A stretch of 64,000 nucleotides of DNA from Mesorhizobium sp. M1D.F.Ca.ET.043.01.1.1 (lineage in GTDB: Bacteria; Pseudomonadota; Alphaproteobacteria; Rhizobiales; Rhizobiaceae), in assembly GCF_003952385.1 (NCBI RefSeq), contig NZ_CP034444.1, positions 5,283,001-5,347,000 on the forward strand. The letters run 5' to 3'. The notes under the pieces were generated by a model, which saw nothing but the letters and a program-made list of their open reading frames with translations, was not told where the DNA came from and made no database searches. Of the stretch, positions 8,768-18,311 are shown one piece after another. A program made the translations under genes and the position numbers. Positions within the stretch are counted from its first letter, which is position 1. Each line of letters opens with the position of its first letter.

Positions 8768-9823
8768 TTAGTCCTCCAGCGTGCCCGAGCGCGCGTCGTC
8801 GCTCCTCTGGTCGCCGGCGAGCTTCAGCAGGTCCTCGCCGGCGCGGATGATGCGGCGCGAACGGCGGGTCAGGATGAAGCCCGACTGCGGCGCAAAGACC
8901 TCGGTGCGACCGCCCGGCTCGCCGGGCGCATGGACGATCGTGGCCAACCTGTCGCCCTTCTCAACGCGATCGCCGGGCTTGACGTCGTAAAGGATCGCGC
9001 CGGCCCTGGGCGAAGGCATCATGTCGATGTTTTCCAGCGGCACAACGGCACCAGTGAAGTTGCTCGCCTTCGAAACGGAAGCATCCTGGATGACGCCGCG
9101 CGTCACCAGCAGGCAGTATAGGCCGGCGGCATCGGACGCGGCCAAAGCGCCGTCGACGTCCAGCATGCCGCGGTATTCGACCGTGGTGGCGACGCGGCGG
9201 TCGAAGCGCGCAACACTCGAAGGGACATTCTGGTAAGGCATGATCGAGGCGCCCTCGAAGGTGCCGCTGTTGTCCTCGCTCCACAGCACGACGGTATCGA
9301 CGCCCATGGCGGCCGCGCAGTCGGCCATATGCGGCCACAGGCTGGTGTGGATGTAGAGATAGGCGAGACCTTCGTCGTCGCAGTGGAGGTCGAGCACGAT
9401 GTCGTTGCCGAGCGAAAGCTGCACGAGCCGGTTCTTCAGCCGGCGGTCGGCGCCGCCGAGGCTGACATCCGGCAAGAGCTTGGCATCCGGCGCTGCAAGC
9501 AGCGGGAAGGAACGGTTGAAATTGGTGCGGGTGCCGAGGTTGAAGCGGCCCTGATGCTCGCCGAAATGATACTGGGCGCGGCCGATCGGATTGGCCCATG
9601 GCACGACGGTGATGGCGCCCCTGATGCGGCCCTCCGCTTCCGCCTCGGCAAGCATCGGCATCAGCGCATCGATGGCGACGACGCCCGGCAATTCGCCGGC
9701 GTGAAGGGCGGCTTGCAGATAGGCCCTCGGCGCCGCCTTGTCCGTGCCTTCGAAGCGAAAGACCGGGAACTCGTAAGTCGTGCCTTCGGCGTCGCCGGCA
9801 ATGCGTTCGATGTCTTTCTGCAT
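8768..9823 (-). CDS. Succinylglutamate desuccinylase/aspartoacylase-family zinc hydrolase
   Basis: About 351 residues from the ATG at 9823, which has a CGGAGGCACCC ribosome site. Zinc-site motifs are visible: 'LHAGELPG' (HxxE, about residue 42) and 'IVLDLHCDDEG'. It also has 'NPIGRAQYHFGEHQGRFNLGTRTNFNRSFP'. A beta-rich C-terminal domain ('AGAILYDVKPGDRVEKGDRLATIVHAPG') resembles a lipoyl/biotinyl-like hammerhead. These proteins deacylate amino-acid derivatives; the natural substrate here is unknown. It follows the MerA-like gene on the same strand. Confidence 0.85.
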   Translation of the reverse strand: MQKDIERIAGDAEGTTYEFPVFRFEGTDKAAPRAYLQAALHAGELPGVVAIDALMPMLAEAEAEGRIRGAITVVPWANPIGRAQYHFGEHQGRFNLGTRTNFNRSFPLLAAPDAKLLPDVSLGGADRRLKNRLVQLSLGNDIVLDLHCDDEGLAYLYIHTSLWPHMADCAAAMGVDTVVLWSEDNSGTFEGASIMPYQNVPSSVARFDRRVATTVEYRGMLDVDGALAASDAAGLYCLLVTRGVIQDASVSKASNFTGAVVPLENIDMMPSPRAGAILYDVKPGDRVEKGDRLATIVHAPGEPGGRTEVFAPQSGFILTRRSRRIIRAGEDLLKLAGDQRSDDARSGTLED

Positions 9824-9950
9824 GGGTGCCTCCGGTGGAGAGGCAGACATGCATGTTTGCGGTTCGGCTGTCGAGTGGGCCGATTGGGCTGTCGGCGCAG
9901 GATCGGCTGCGCCTGCGGCAGGGCGCGGCAGTCAAGCGCCCGCGATTGCC

Positions 9951-11327
9951 TCAGACCAGCGGCTTTAGTTCCTGGGCGATGGTCGGCAGAAGTTCCGAGA
10001 CGTTGGGGTGGATGTGCATGGCGCGCGCCAGCGTCGAGATCGGCGCCTTGGCGTACATGAGGTCGAGCACTGAGTGGATGGCCTCGTCGCCACCCGGTCC
10101 GAGCACCGCGCAGCCGAGGATCTCGCCGGTGTCGGCGTCGGCCAGGATCTTCATGAAGCCTTGCGTCTCGCCCTTCTCGACGGCGCGGCCGACGCGGGTC
10201 ATCGGGCGCTGGCCGACGAGCGCCCGGCGGCCGGATCTCTTCACGGCCGCTTCGGTCATGCCGCAGCGGCCCAGCGGCGGATCGATGTAGAGCGCGTAGG
10301 CCTCGATGCGGTCGCTCACCTTGCGCGGATCGTTGTCGAGCAGATTGGCGGCGACGATCTCGTAGTCGTTGTAGGAGGTGTGTGTGAAGGCGCCCTTGCC
10401 GTTGCAGTCGCCCATCGCCCAGATGCCGGGCACGCTGGTGCGCAGCTGGTCGTCGACGACGATGAAACCGCGCTGGTCGACCTCGACGCCGGCCTTGTCG
10501 AGACCGAGATCGTCGGTGTTGGGCACTCGGCCAAGCGCCAGCAGCACATGCGTGCCGACGGCCGGCGGCTTGCCGGCGGAGAAGGTCACGGCGATCTCGT
10601 TTCCCTTCCTGGCGAAGCCGATGTCGTCGGCGCCGACATGGACGGTGATGCCTTCGTTTTCGAGGATCGACTGGATGGCGGCCGAGGTGTCCTCGTCCTC
10701 GCGGCCGGTCAGCCGCGGCGCCTTCTCGATCACGGTGACCTCGGAGCCGAAACGGCGAAACATCTGCGCGAATTCGAGCGAGATGTAGCTGCCGCCGACG
10801 ACGACGAGATGGCCGGGCAGCACATCGAGGTCCATCATCGAGGAGTTGGTGAGGTAGGGGACATCGTTGACGCCGGGCAGGTCCGGCACGGAGGCGCGGC
10901 CGCCGGTGTTGAGGAAGATCTTCGGCGCGGTCAGAAGCTCGTCGCCCACACGCACGGTGTTGGCGGCGACGAAGCGGGCATGGCCGCGGTAGAGCGTGCA
11001 CTTCTCCATGCCCGCGATCCAGGTCTCGAGCCCTGTGCGGGAGGCGCCCGACACCTTGTCCTTGCGCGCCTTGATGGTCTTGTAGTCGACGCCGACGGCA
11101 CCGGAAACCGTCACGCCGTAGTCGGCGGCGCGGCGGGCGAGATGGGCGGCATAGGCGCTCGCCACCATCGTCTTGGTCGGGATGCAGCCGGTGTTGACGC
11201 AGGTGCCGCCGACCAGCTTGCGCTCGATGAGCGCCACGTTCATGCCGGCCTCGTTCAGCCGGCCGGCAAGCGGAGTGCCGGCCTGACCGGCGCCGATGAC
11301 GATGGCGTCGAAGCTCTTCGCGCTCAT
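9951..11327 (-). CDS. FAD-dependent pyridine nucleotide-disulfide oxidoreductase (MerA-like)
   Basis: 458 residues. The FAD motif is IVIGAGQAGTPLAGRL. The redox-active pair is GGTCVNTGCIPTKT (CxxxxC, about 42-47). The NAD motif is VVVGGSYISLEFAQMF, and the dimerisation-domain catalytic pair is 'MHIHPNVSELLPT'. There is no N-terminal heavy-metal domain and no C-terminal vicinal Cys pair, so it is unlikely to be a true mercuric reductase. It starts with an ATGA overlap with the DUF4126 gene, implying translational coupling. Confidence 0.85.
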   Translation of the reverse strand: MSAKSFDAIVIGAGQAGTPLAGRLNEAGMNVALIERKLVGGTCVNTGCIPTKTMVASAYAAHLARRAADYGVTVSGAVGVDYKTIKARKDKVSGASRTGLETWIAGMEKCTLYRGHARFVAANTVRVGDELLTAPKIFLNTGGRASVPDLPGVNDVPYLTNSSMMDLDVLPGHLVVVGGSYISLEFAQMFRRFGSEVTVIEKAPRLTGREDEDTSAAIQSILENEGITVHVGADDIGFARKGNEIAVTFSAGKPPAVGTHVLLALGRVPNTDDLGLDKAGVEVDQRGFIVVDDQLRTSVPGIWAMGDCNGKGAFTHTSYNDYEIVAANLLDNDPRKVSDRIEAYALYIDPPLGRCGMTEAAVKRSGRRALVGQRPMTRVGRAVEKGETQGFMKILADADTGEILGCAVLGPGGDEAIHSVLDLMYAKAPISTLARAMHIHPNVSELLPTIAQELKPLV

Positions 11328-11785
11328 GCGACCCCCGCCACGATGAGCAGGCCGCCGACGATGGCGACCGCGTCCTCGATGAAGGCGGCGGGCGGATCCT
11401 TGCCGAAGGCGGCGGCCAGCCGGCCGCGCGCTTCGGCGCCGCCGAGCGTGCCGATCACCGCGCCGATCGCGCCGGCGATGAGGCCGCCGATGGTGGCGCC
11501 GCCGGTCGCGCCGATCACCGCGCCGGTGAAGGCGGCCGTGACGATGCGGGCGCCGAACTGCTGCGGCACCTTGCGGCTCGGCGTCGACGGCAGCTGGTCG
11601 GTGACGAGCTCGACGATCGCCAGGATGGTGAAGATGCCGACGGCAGCCCAGTGGCCCATGAAGCTCGCCCAGGTACCGGCAACCGGGAGCCAGCCGAGAT
11701 ACGAACCCCAGGCGACGGCGGCCGGCGCGGTCATGGCGCGCAGGCCGGCAACGACACCGATCAGCAATGCAAGCAGGTAAAGCAT
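11324..11785 (-). CDS. DUF4126-family membrane protein
   Basis: 153 residues with about four hydrophobic segments, including 'MLYLLALLIGVVAGLRAM', 'WAAVGIFTILAIVELVTDQLP' and the Gly-rich 'GAVIGATGGATIGGLIAGAIGAVIG'. The start MLYLLAL at 11785 follows a G-rich ribosome site. The stop overlaps the start of the MerA-like oxidoreductase, so the two genes form a unit. Function unknown; the partner suggests a link to electron transfer at the membrane, which is inference only. Confidence 0.7.
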   Translation of the reverse strand: MLYLLALLIGVVAGLRAMTAPAAVAWGSYLGWLPVAGTWASFMGHWAAVGIFTILAIVELVTDQLPSTPSRKVPQQFGARIVTAAFTGAVIGATGGATIGGLIAGAIGAVIGTLGGAEARGRLAAAFGKDPPAAFIEDAVAIVGGLLIVAGVA

Positions 11786-11916
11786 GATCGACCCCCTCAA
11801 AATCGGGCCTCGCGCGGTCCCGAGATGGCAGGCTAGCATAGACCCGGCGTTTGGCCATGGGCTTTTGCCACAGGATGGATCGTGCTTTGGCAGCAGTCGG
11901 CATCGGAGGAGCGGCC

Positions 11917-12474
11917 ATGACGACAAGCGAGCGCATGAAGATGGCGGCAGGTGAATGGTACACCTGCATTGACCCGGAGCTGGAAGAGCTGCGCATTGCC
12001 GCCCGCGATGCCGTGTTCGAGCACAACGGCCTGCCGCCCCGGCAGCGCGGCAACATCGGCCCGGCCTTGCGGGCGCTGCTGGGCGGCGTGGGCGAAGGCG
12101 CGCGCATCGAGGCGTCGTTCCATTGTGCCTATGGTTTCAACCTGTTCCTCGGCGAAGGCGCCTTCCTCAATGCCGGCTGCACCATCCTCGACACCGCGCC
12201 GGTGCGCATCGGCAAAGGGACGCTGCTTGGACCCAATGTGCAGATCTATTGCGCCGAGCATCACCGCGAGGCCGCCGGCCGGCTTGCCGGACTGGAGATC
12301 GCCAAACCGGTGACGATCGGCGACAATGCCTGGATCGGCGGCAGCGCGGTGATCCTCGCCGGCATCAGCATCGGCGACGGCGCCGTCGTCGGCGCGGGAG
12401 CGGTGGTGACGCGCGACGTGGCGGCCAATGCAACCGTCGTGGGCAACCCGGCGCGGACGATTGGGAAGCGGTAA
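11917..12474 (+). CDS. Maltose/galactoside O-acetyltransferase-type enzyme
   Basis: 185 residues from MTTSERMKMAAGEWY, with a CGGAGGAGCGGCC ribosome site. The N-terminal Mac domain ('GEWYTCIDPELEELR') is followed by a left-handed hexapeptide beta-helix ('APVRIGKGTLLGPNVQIYCAEHH', 'KPVTIGDNAWIGGSAVILAGISIGDGAVVGAGAVVTRDV'). The catalytic His is in 'AEHHREA'. It should transfer acetyl from acetyl-CoA to a sugar hydroxyl. The specific acceptor cannot be predicted. Confidence 0.9.
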   Translation: MTTSERMKMAAGEWYTCIDPELEELRIAARDAVFEHNGLPPRQRGNIGPALRALLGGVGEGARIEASFHCAYGFNLFLGEGAFLNAGCTILDTAPVRIGKGTLLGPNVQIYCAEHHREAAGRLAGLEIAKPVTIGDNAWIGGSAVILAGISIGDGAVVGAGAVVTRDVAANATVVGNPARTIGKR

Positions 12475-12483
12475 AGCTTCGGT

Positions 12484-13467
12484 CTAGAGCAATGCTGCCC
12501 GGCCCGATGGCGTTTGCCTGGAGAATTCGCGCCGGTATTGCATTGGTGAGGTTCTGAGCCGCGCGGCGAAATGCTGGCGCAGCGACGTCGCGCTGCCGAA
12601 GCCGGCCTCGAAGGCCACCATATCCATCGACTTGTCCGTCTGTTCCAGCAGCCGCTGCGCCAGCGCCACGCGCTGGTCGGCCAGCCAGTCGCCGAAGCTG
12701 GTGCCGATCGTCTTCTGGAAGCGGCGCGTGAAGGTGCGGCGGGTAAGGCCCGCCGCTTCGGCGACGCTGTCCAGGCTGTGGGCGTCGCCGAGCGTCGCCT
12801 GCACCTCTTCCAGGGCCTTGGCGAACCGGTCGGCGGTCGGCGTCGGCGCGAGCGGACGTTCGATGAACTGGGCCTGTCCGCCCTGCCGGTGTGGCGAGAG
12901 CACGACGTGGCGGGCGAGCCGAAGGGCCGCCTCCGCACCGTAACGGGCGCGCACGATGTGCAGGCAGCAGTCCAGCCCGGCGGCGACGCCGGCCGAGGTG
13001 ACGATGTCACCGTCGTCGACATAGAGCACGTCGGCGTCGACGGCGATGTCGGGGTGAAGCGCCTGGAGCTGATCGGTATAGGCCCAATGCGTGGTCGCCT
13101 TGCGTCCCGCCAGCAGCCCGGCGGCGGCAATGGCGAAGGTGCCGAGGCACAGGCCCACGATCAGCGCGCCGCGCCGGTGGGCGCGGTTGAGCGCCTCCTT
13201 CATTGGGGCGGCAAGCGGAGCTTCAAGATCCTTCCAGCTCGGGACGATGACGATATCGGCGTCGTCAAGCGCCTGCAGCCCGTGCGGGACAGCGATGCTC
13301 AGCCCGGCATCGGTGTGGATCGGTCCTTCTTCGATGGCGCAGACGCGGAAGTCGAACCGCGGCAACCCGAGCTTCGTGCGGTCCGCGCCGAACACCAGGC
13401 ACGGCACGGAAAGATGGAAGGGGCTGATGCCGTCGAAGGCGACGGCGGCGATAACAGGATTGCGCAT
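12484..13467 (-). CDS. GlxA-family transcriptional regulator (DJ-1/PfpI plus AraC)
   Basis: 327 residues. The N-terminal DJ-1/PfpI domain (about 1-190) has the elbow 'VGLCLGTFAIAAAGLLAGRKATTHW'. The C-terminal AraC/XylS helix-turn-helix pair (about 225-320) has 'SLDSVAEAAGLTRRTFTRRFQKTIGTSFGDWL' and 'DMVAFEAGFGSATSLRQHFAARL'. It is divergent from the isochorismatase-like gene with a 126-bp shared promoter region, so it probably regulates that gene. Confidence 0.9.
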   Translation of the reverse strand: MRNPVIAAVAFDGISPFHLSVPCLVFGADRTKLGLPRFDFRVCAIEEGPIHTDAGLSIAVPHGLQALDDADIVIVPSWKDLEAPLAAPMKEALNRAHRRGALIVGLCLGTFAIAAAGLLAGRKATTHWAYTDQLQALHPDIAVDADVLYVDDGDIVTSAGVAAGLDCCLHIVRARYGAEAALRLARHVVLSPHRQGGQAQFIERPLAPTPTADRFAKALEEVQATLGDAHSLDSVAEAAGLTRRTFTRRFQKTIGTSFGDWLADQRVALAQRLLEQTDKSMDMVAFEAGFGSATSLRQHFAARLRTSPMQYRREFSRQTPSGRAALL

Positions 13468-13593
13468 GACGCACCATCGAGTTTGGAAGCGGGAAGTGTC
13501 CCGATTTTTTCGAATAATGTCAATCGGGCCACTTTCTGTGTGTGAGCGTCCGGCCTAGCTTTGCGTCCGTCAACCCGGTCGAAAGGAAACGCC

Positions 13594-14235
13594 ATGTCAG
13601 CACCAGCCACCCAGCCGCGCCGCGCCCTCGTCGTCGTCGATGTCCAGAACGACTACAACGGCGGCAACCTCGCCATCCAGCATCCGCCCTTCGCCGACAG
13701 CGTCGCCAACGTGGCGCGCGCCATGGACGCCGCGGCCGCCGCCGGCATCAAGGTCGTGGTCATCAAGCAGATGGCGCCCGAAACCTCGCCGATCTTCGCC
13801 AAGGGCAGCCATGGCGCCGAGTTGCATCCCGAGATCGCCCGACGTGCCCGCGACCATTATGTCGAGAAGACGCTGCCTTCCGCCTTCACCGGCACGAACC
13901 TCGAGGATTGGCTGCGTGCCAACGGCATCGATACGATCGCGGTCGTCGGCTACATGACGCATAATTGCGACCTGTCGACCATCATCCATGCGGTGCATAT
14001 GGGCTTTGCCGTCGAATTCCTTTCGGATGCCAGCGGCTCAGTGCCCTACGCCAACAGCGCCGGCTACGCGTCCGCCGAGGACATACATCGCGTGGTGAGC
14101 GTCGTGCTGCAGTCGCGCTTCGCCGCGGTGCTCAGGACCGCCGATTGGATCGACTGCCTGAAGACCGGCGCCTTGCCGGAACGCGACACCATCTACGCAT
14201 CGAACCAGCGGGCGCTGGCGCGCAACGCCGCTTGA
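13594..14235 (+). CDS. Isochorismatase-family cysteine hydrolase
   Basis: 213 residues from the ATG at 13594 (GAAAGGAAACGCC ribosome site). The catalytic triad can be read: Asp in 'LVVVDVQNDY', Lys in 'YVEKTLPSAFTGTNLEDWL', Cys in 'YMTHNCDLSTI'. Members hydrolyse small amides such as nicotinamide, carbamoylsarcosine or related compounds. Divergent from a GlxA-type regulator, which may sense the substrate. Confidence 0.88.
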   Translation: MSAPATQPRRALVVVDVQNDYNGGNLAIQHPPFADSVANVARAMDAAAAAGIKVVVIKQMAPETSPIFAKGSHGAELHPEIARRARDHYVEKTLPSAFTGTNLEDWLRANGIDTIAVVGYMTHNCDLSTIIHAVHMGFAVEFLSDASGSVPYANSAGYASAEDIHRVVSVVLQSRFAAVLRTADWIDCLKTGALPERDTIYASNQRALARNAA

Positions 14236-14523
14236 GCGGACCGGTACGAGGGCGCCGCAGCGATGCAGCGCTCTCTGTTCGATGGAGGTGCTTTTTGATG
14301 GACATTCTTCAAGCGCCATCGCGATTTATTGCGCCAAGCATTTCTTTTCCGGGTGGCTCGCCGCCCGAGTAACGTCCCCGAAGGTTACGATTTTTGCCGT
14401 CGCGTTAAAGCAAATAGGAACCATGCGGAGAGTGATGCATTTCACAGACGTCGCCGTCGTCTTGCCGCACAGTAAGATTTGAGCTTTAATTCAAGTCGAT
14501 TGGTAGGCTGCGGGGGCTAGCAA

Positions 14524-14739
14524 TTGAAAGCGCGGATTGCACGAAATGCGGTGGCCGCGGCGTTAGTCTGTGTTGCGACAGTCCTGCCGCGGCCTGCTTT
14601 CGCTCAGGTTCCCCCGCACGCTCCAGGGACAATCTGTTTTACTCCGAATTTCTGGTGCTGGGCGCAGCCGCCCGGCCCGCCTGGATCGCCCTGTGGATGC
14701 CCGAGCCCCTATGGCTTTGTGCCCGGGTGGCTGGGCTGA
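14524..14739 (+). CDS. Small secreted Cys/Pro-rich protein, TTG start
   Basis: 71 residues with a clear signal peptide (MKARIARNAVAAALVCVATVLPRPAFA). The mature part is about 44 residues, rich in Pro, Gly, Trp and four Cys (ICFTPNFWCW, PCGCPSPYG). The start is TTG at 14524 with GCGGGGG upstream. It ends 10 bp before the next gene, so the pair is an operon. No family name known to me. Confidence 0.6.
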   Translation: MKARIARNAVAAALVCVATVLPRPAFAQVPPHAPGTICFTPNFWCWAQPPGPPGSPCGCPSPYGFVPGWLG

Positions 14740-14749
14740 GGAGGTCCGC

Positions 14750-16123
14750 TTGGCGCAAACGACACAGATTGAAAGCGTCGAGGATCTGCTCTTGGAAGCG
14801 GACCGGCTTGTCGTGGAGGCGAGCAAAGGGAAGTCACGAAACGAGCAACTTATCGCCGCTCAAGCGAAAGTAGCGGCGCTGCCGGCAGATCAAAGAAAAA
14901 ATGATCATGCCGACGTTATTGAGCTGAGAGCCCAAGTGGAATCGGCTCGGCAGTCGTTGAAGAGTGCCAGCGACAATCCTGTCTCTCGAGGTATGGTCTA
15001 TACCTGCATCTTTCTTTCGATGCTTCTCATGTTTCTGGTCGGGTCTCTGTCTCTGGTGTACAACAAGGGTGTCGCCTTGCTTTCAGAGGTGCAGACTTTG
15101 GCGGCTCAGCAACCGGATCGCCGGTTTGGTCAGCTGGAGCGGCAACTGCTTGTAGCCCAGGATGACCTGTTCTCCCCGGACCAGATGCAACTCGCGACCC
15201 TTCCCGTTGAATTGGGCGGAAAGCCGGAAGACCCCAAGGCGCCAGTGAAAAGGCCGATCGACGAGCTGGCGCGTGAGTCTTCTTACCTGACCCTGCACGA
15301 GCTTCGTGATCTGAATTTCAAGCTGAAATCCCTGGAAACAAGAGTGGGCGACTTCGAGAATTTGTCAGCCTCGCCATTTCCAGGAGTGATGAAGCTCGAA
15401 ACCTTCGTCAGTACAGCGATGGCGAGCGGCCGGAATTTTGTCGAGGTGTTCAAAACCGCGGATGTCACCGCGGGGCTGCATTCAGCTCCGACGAAACCCG
15501 TCGATGCCGGCAATGCGGAGACCGCCAAGCGGGCATCCGCTGGAAACGACACCATGAACTTCTTTTGTCAGGCTCAACCGGCAGCGAAACTGGAAAGCAA
15601 GGACGGAAAGCTCGTGGATGGCGCTACGACGCAAGCAACCTCTCAGGCTGAACTTGCGCTGCAAGCCTCCGAATCTCAAGTCCTCGGGATGGACATGAGG
15701 AAGATCGTGGATCAGGCCTGCAAGTATTCCTTGAATTATGTCTCGATGACTGTTCCGTCCGTAGATTCCTGGTCTCTAAGGATAAAGGATTCCATCGATC
15801 CCTATGCTGTATGGATTCTGCCGTGTCTTTATGCAGCCTTAGGTTCAATGATCTACTATATGAGGCTCATTCTCGATACGACCCAACCAAATCCGCCAGT
15901 TTATCGCATAGCACATCGCATGGCGCTGGCCGCGCTGGCCGGGATGATCCTGGCCTGGTTTTGGGGTCCGACGTTCGGCAGCAACAACGAGTTCAAGTCC
16001 GTGGGCTTCGGCCTCTTCACCTTCGCCTTTGTCGTCGGGTTCAGCATAGACGTCTTTTTTGCGCTGCTCGACCGGCTGGTTTTCATTTCCACGAATGCAA
16101 TCAGCAAATTCGGTGGGAGTTAG
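14750..16123 (+). CDS. Membrane protein with coiled coil, function unknown, TTG start
   Basis: 457 residues starting MAQTTQIESVEDLLLEADRL from a TTG at 14750 with a GAGGAGGTCCGC ribosome site. A cytoplasmic helical stretch (1-75) precedes a transmembrane helix ('MVYTCIFLSMLLMFLVGSLSLVY'). A long middle region has two coiled-coil parts ('LHELRDLNFKLKSLETRVGDFENL'). Three C-terminal membrane helices follow (about 360-450). The region is visibly poorer in GC than its neighbours, which suggests it is an accessory gene. Membrane topology suggests a large periplasmic loop between helix 1 and helix 2. Confidence 0.7.
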   Translation: MAQTTQIESVEDLLLEADRLVVEASKGKSRNEQLIAAQAKVAALPADQRKNDHADVIELRAQVESARQSLKSASDNPVSRGMVYTCIFLSMLLMFLVGSLSLVYNKGVALLSEVQTLAAQQPDRRFGQLERQLLVAQDDLFSPDQMQLATLPVELGGKPEDPKAPVKRPIDELARESSYLTLHELRDLNFKLKSLETRVGDFENLSASPFPGVMKLETFVSTAMASGRNFVEVFKTADVTAGLHSAPTKPVDAGNAETAKRASAGNDTMNFFCQAQPAAKLESKDGKLVDGATTQATSQAELALQASESQVLGMDMRKIVDQACKYSLNYVSMTVPSVDSWSLRIKDSIDPYAVWILPCLYAALGSMIYYMRLILDTTQPNPPVYRIAHRMALAALAGMILAWFWGPTFGSNNEFKSVGFGLFTFAFVVGFSIDVFFALLDRLVFISTNAISKFGGS

Positions 16124-16226
16124 AGTAGTTTCCGGGACAAGCGCAGCGGCTTTCCGTCCGGAATTGCCTCAACACAAATAGTGAGAGCAGCTCGTCGTTT
16201 CACGGAAACGCCGAACTGCTCTTAGG
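16122..16226. repeat. Dispersed rhizobial palindromic repeat, copy 2
   Basis: Begins AGAGTAGTTTCCGGGACAAG and ends GAACTGCTCTTAG, a diverged version of copy 1. It lies directly at the stop codon of the 457-residue gene. Confidence 0.55.
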
Positions 16227-16239
16227 GTTGGTGAACCGA

Positions 16240-16268
16240 AAGGATCGGCAGCGCGGCTGCCAATCCTT
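16240..16268 (-). terminator. fhs transcription terminator hairpin
   Basis: AAGGATCGGCAGC, a 3-nt loop, GCTGCCAATCCTT. In the minus-strand RNA the single mismatch becomes a G-U pair, so the 13-bp stem is fully paired. It sits about 50 bp after the fhs stop. The U run after it is short (CCTTTCGG). Confidence 0.6.
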
Positions 16269-16317
16269 GCTTCAAATCCGCAGGCAGGGACACCTGCGGG
16301 GCAAAAAGCACTGGATC

Positions 16318-17997
16318 TCAGAACAGGCCTTCGATCTGACCCTGCTCGTTGAGGAAGATCTTTTCCGAGGAGGGCGCCTTGGGCAGGCCGGGCATGGTCA
16401 TGATCTCGCCGCAGATGATGACGACGAAGCCGGCGCCGGCCGAAAGCCTGACCTCGCGCACCGGTACGGTATGCCCGGTCGGCGCGCCGCGCAGGTTCGG
16501 GTCGGTCGAAAACGAGTACTGGGTCTTGGCCATGCAGACCGGCAGGTTGCCGTAGCCGGCCTGCTCCCAGGCATGCAACTGGTCGCGGATCGATTTGTCG
16601 GCAATCGCCTCGTCGCCGCGATAGATGCGCTTGACGATGGTGTTGACCTTCTCGAACAGCGGCATCTCGTCCGGGTAGAGCGGCGAGAACTGCGAGGCGC
16701 CGGATTCGGCGATCTCGACGACCTTCCTGGCGAGGTCCTCGATGCCGGCCGAGCCTTGCGCCCAGTGCTTGCACAGGATCGCCTCGGCGCCCTGCGCCTT
16801 GACGAAGTCCTTCATCGCCTGGATTTCGGTCTCGGTGTCGGTGGTGAAGTGGTTGATCGCCACCACCGCCGGCACGCCGAACTGCTTCACGTTCTCGATG
16901 TGGCGGCCGAGGTTGAGGCAGCCCTTCTTGACCGCTTCGATGTTCTCCTTGCCGAGGTCTTCCTTCTTGACGCCGCCATTCATCTTCATGGCGCGCACGG
17001 TGGCGACGATGACGGCGGCCGCCGGCTTCAAACCGGCCTTGCGGCACTTGATGTCGAAGAATTTCTCGGCGCCGAGGTCGGCGCCGAAGCCGGCTTCGGT
17101 GACGACGTAGTCGGCAAGCTTGAGCGCCGTCGTGGTGGCGACGACCGAGTTGCAGCCATGCGCGATGTTGGCGAACGGGCCGCCATGCACGAAGGCCGGG
17201 TTGTTCTCCAGCGTCTGCACCAGGTTGGGCTGGATGGCGTCCTTCAACAGCACCGCCATGGCGCCGTCGGCCTTGAGGTCGCGGGCATAGACCGGCGACT
17301 TGTCACGGCGGTAGGCGACGATGATGTCGCCGAGCCGCTTCTCGAGATCCTTGAGGTCGGTGGCGAGGCACAGGATCGCCATCACTTCCGAGGCGACGGT
17401 GATGTCGAAGCCGGCCTCGCGCGGAAAACCGTTGGCGACGCCGCCCAGCGAGCAGAGGATGTCGCGCAGCGCCCGGTCGTTCATGTCCATGACGCGGCGC
17501 CAGGCGACGCGGCGGATGTCGATGCCGAGCTCGTTGCCCCAGTAGATGTGGTTGTCGATCAGCGCCGAAAGCAGGTTGTGGGCCGTGGTGATGGCGTGGA
17601 AGTCGCCGGTGAAATGGAGGTTCATGTCGTCCATCGGCACCACCTGGGCCAGGCCGCCGCCGGCGGCGCCGCCCTTCATGCCGAAGTTCGGGCCGAGCGA
17701 GGCTTCGCGGATGCACACGATCGCCTTCTTGCCGATGCGGTTCAGACCGTCGCCGAGGCCGACGGTGGTGGTCGTCTTGCCTTCGCCGGCCGGCGTCGGG
17801 TTGATGGCGGTGACGAGGATCAGCTTGCCGTCCTTGTTGCCCTTCACCGACTTGATGAATTCGGCCGAGACCTTCGCCTTGTCGTGGCCGTAGGGCAAAA
17901 GGTGCTCGTTCGGGATGCCGATCTTGGCGCCGATCTCCTGGATCGGTTTCTTCTTGGCTGCGCGCGCGATCTCGATGTCGGACTTCACTTCGGCCAT
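16318..17997 (-). CDS. fhs: Formate-tetrahydrofolate ligase
   Basis: 559 residues, the normal family length. ATP site '[22 protein letters not shown]' (about 67-88), '[19 protein letters not shown]', '[21 protein letters not shown]' and C-terminal '[25 protein letters not shown]'. It makes 10-formyl-tetrahydrofolate from formate, ATP and THF, feeding purine synthesis, fMet and C1 metabolism. It is monocistronic, with its own terminator hairpin. Confidence 0.97.
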   Translation of the reverse strand: MAEVKSDIEIARAAKKKPIQEIGAKIGIPNEHLLPYGHDKAKVSAEFIKSVKGNKDGKLILVTAINPTPAGEGKTTTTVGLGDGLNRIGKKAIVCIREASLGPNFGMKGGAAGGGLAQVVPMDDMNLHFTGDFHAITTAHNLLSALIDNHIYWGNELGIDIRRVAWRRVMDMNDRALRDILCSLGGVANGFPREAGFDITVASEVMAILCLATDLKDLEKRLGDIIVAYRRDKSPVYARDLKADGAMAVLLKDAIQPNLVQTLENNPAFVHGGPFANIAHGCNSVVATTTALKLADYVVTEAGFGADLGAEKFFDIKCRKAGLKPAAAVIVATVRAMKMNGGVKKEDLGKENIEAVKKGCLNLGRHIENVKQFGVPAVVAINHFTTDTETEIQAMKDFVKAQGAEAILCKHWAQGSAGIEDLARKVVEIAESGASQFSPLYPDEMPLFEKVNTIVKRIYRGDEAIADKSIRDQLHAWEQAGYGNLPVCMAKTQYSFSTDPNLRGAPTGHTVPVREVRLSAGAGFVVIICGEIMTMPGLPKAPSSEKIFLNEQGQIEGLF

Positions 17998-18311
17998 GAC
18001 GGCTTTCCTCTGGATTGGGCGGTGGAGGGTAGGGGTTCGATCATTGGTGCATGTTCGAAATGTCGCGCGGAGGCGAGGGCATGTTCTAACCCTATCGATG
18101 CCGCCGCGTCAATTTTCATGCAACATTGTTTCCTGCGAAGAAAGACATTGCTGTTCCCGGCCGACCTTTCCAGCGTCTTCGGCGCCCGGTCGTTGCGCCG
18201 TATAGAAGCCAGAGCGAGTGTCGCTCCGCCGTCCCAAAACAGCCGCGCAATGCACCGAATGCGACAGAGGCGACGGCGCAAATCCGCCAGCGCCCGGCGC
18301 TGGCGGCAGCA
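17998..18311. other. Intergenic region between fhs promoter and the five-gene operon end
   Basis: 314 bp without a supported gene. The right part holds the fhs 5' region on the minus strand. The 3' palindrome of the upstream operon (18284-18306) lies at the other side. I see no convincing riboswitch fold by eye. Confidence 0.5.
18284..18306 (-). terminator. Palindrome after the five-gene operon
   Basis: CCGCCAGCGCC-C-GGCGCTGGCGG is a perfect 23-bp palindrome starting 5 bp after the stop of the DUF2333-like gene. It is a very stable hairpin but lacks a U tract (followed by ATTTG on the minus strand). It may end transcription or protect the 3' end. Confidence 0.55.

Noticed and set aside
9951..12107. 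Long upstream extension of the MerA-like gene through the DUF4126 gene
   Set aside because: The extension reads as an Arg-rich shadow in another frame of the DUF4126 gene. The real start is ATG 11327 with the FAD motif directly after it.
17998..18120. Possible THF riboswitch upstream of fhs
   Set aside because: Considered because fhs is a folate gene, but no conserved riboswitch core could be recognised by eye. A covariance-model scan would decide.
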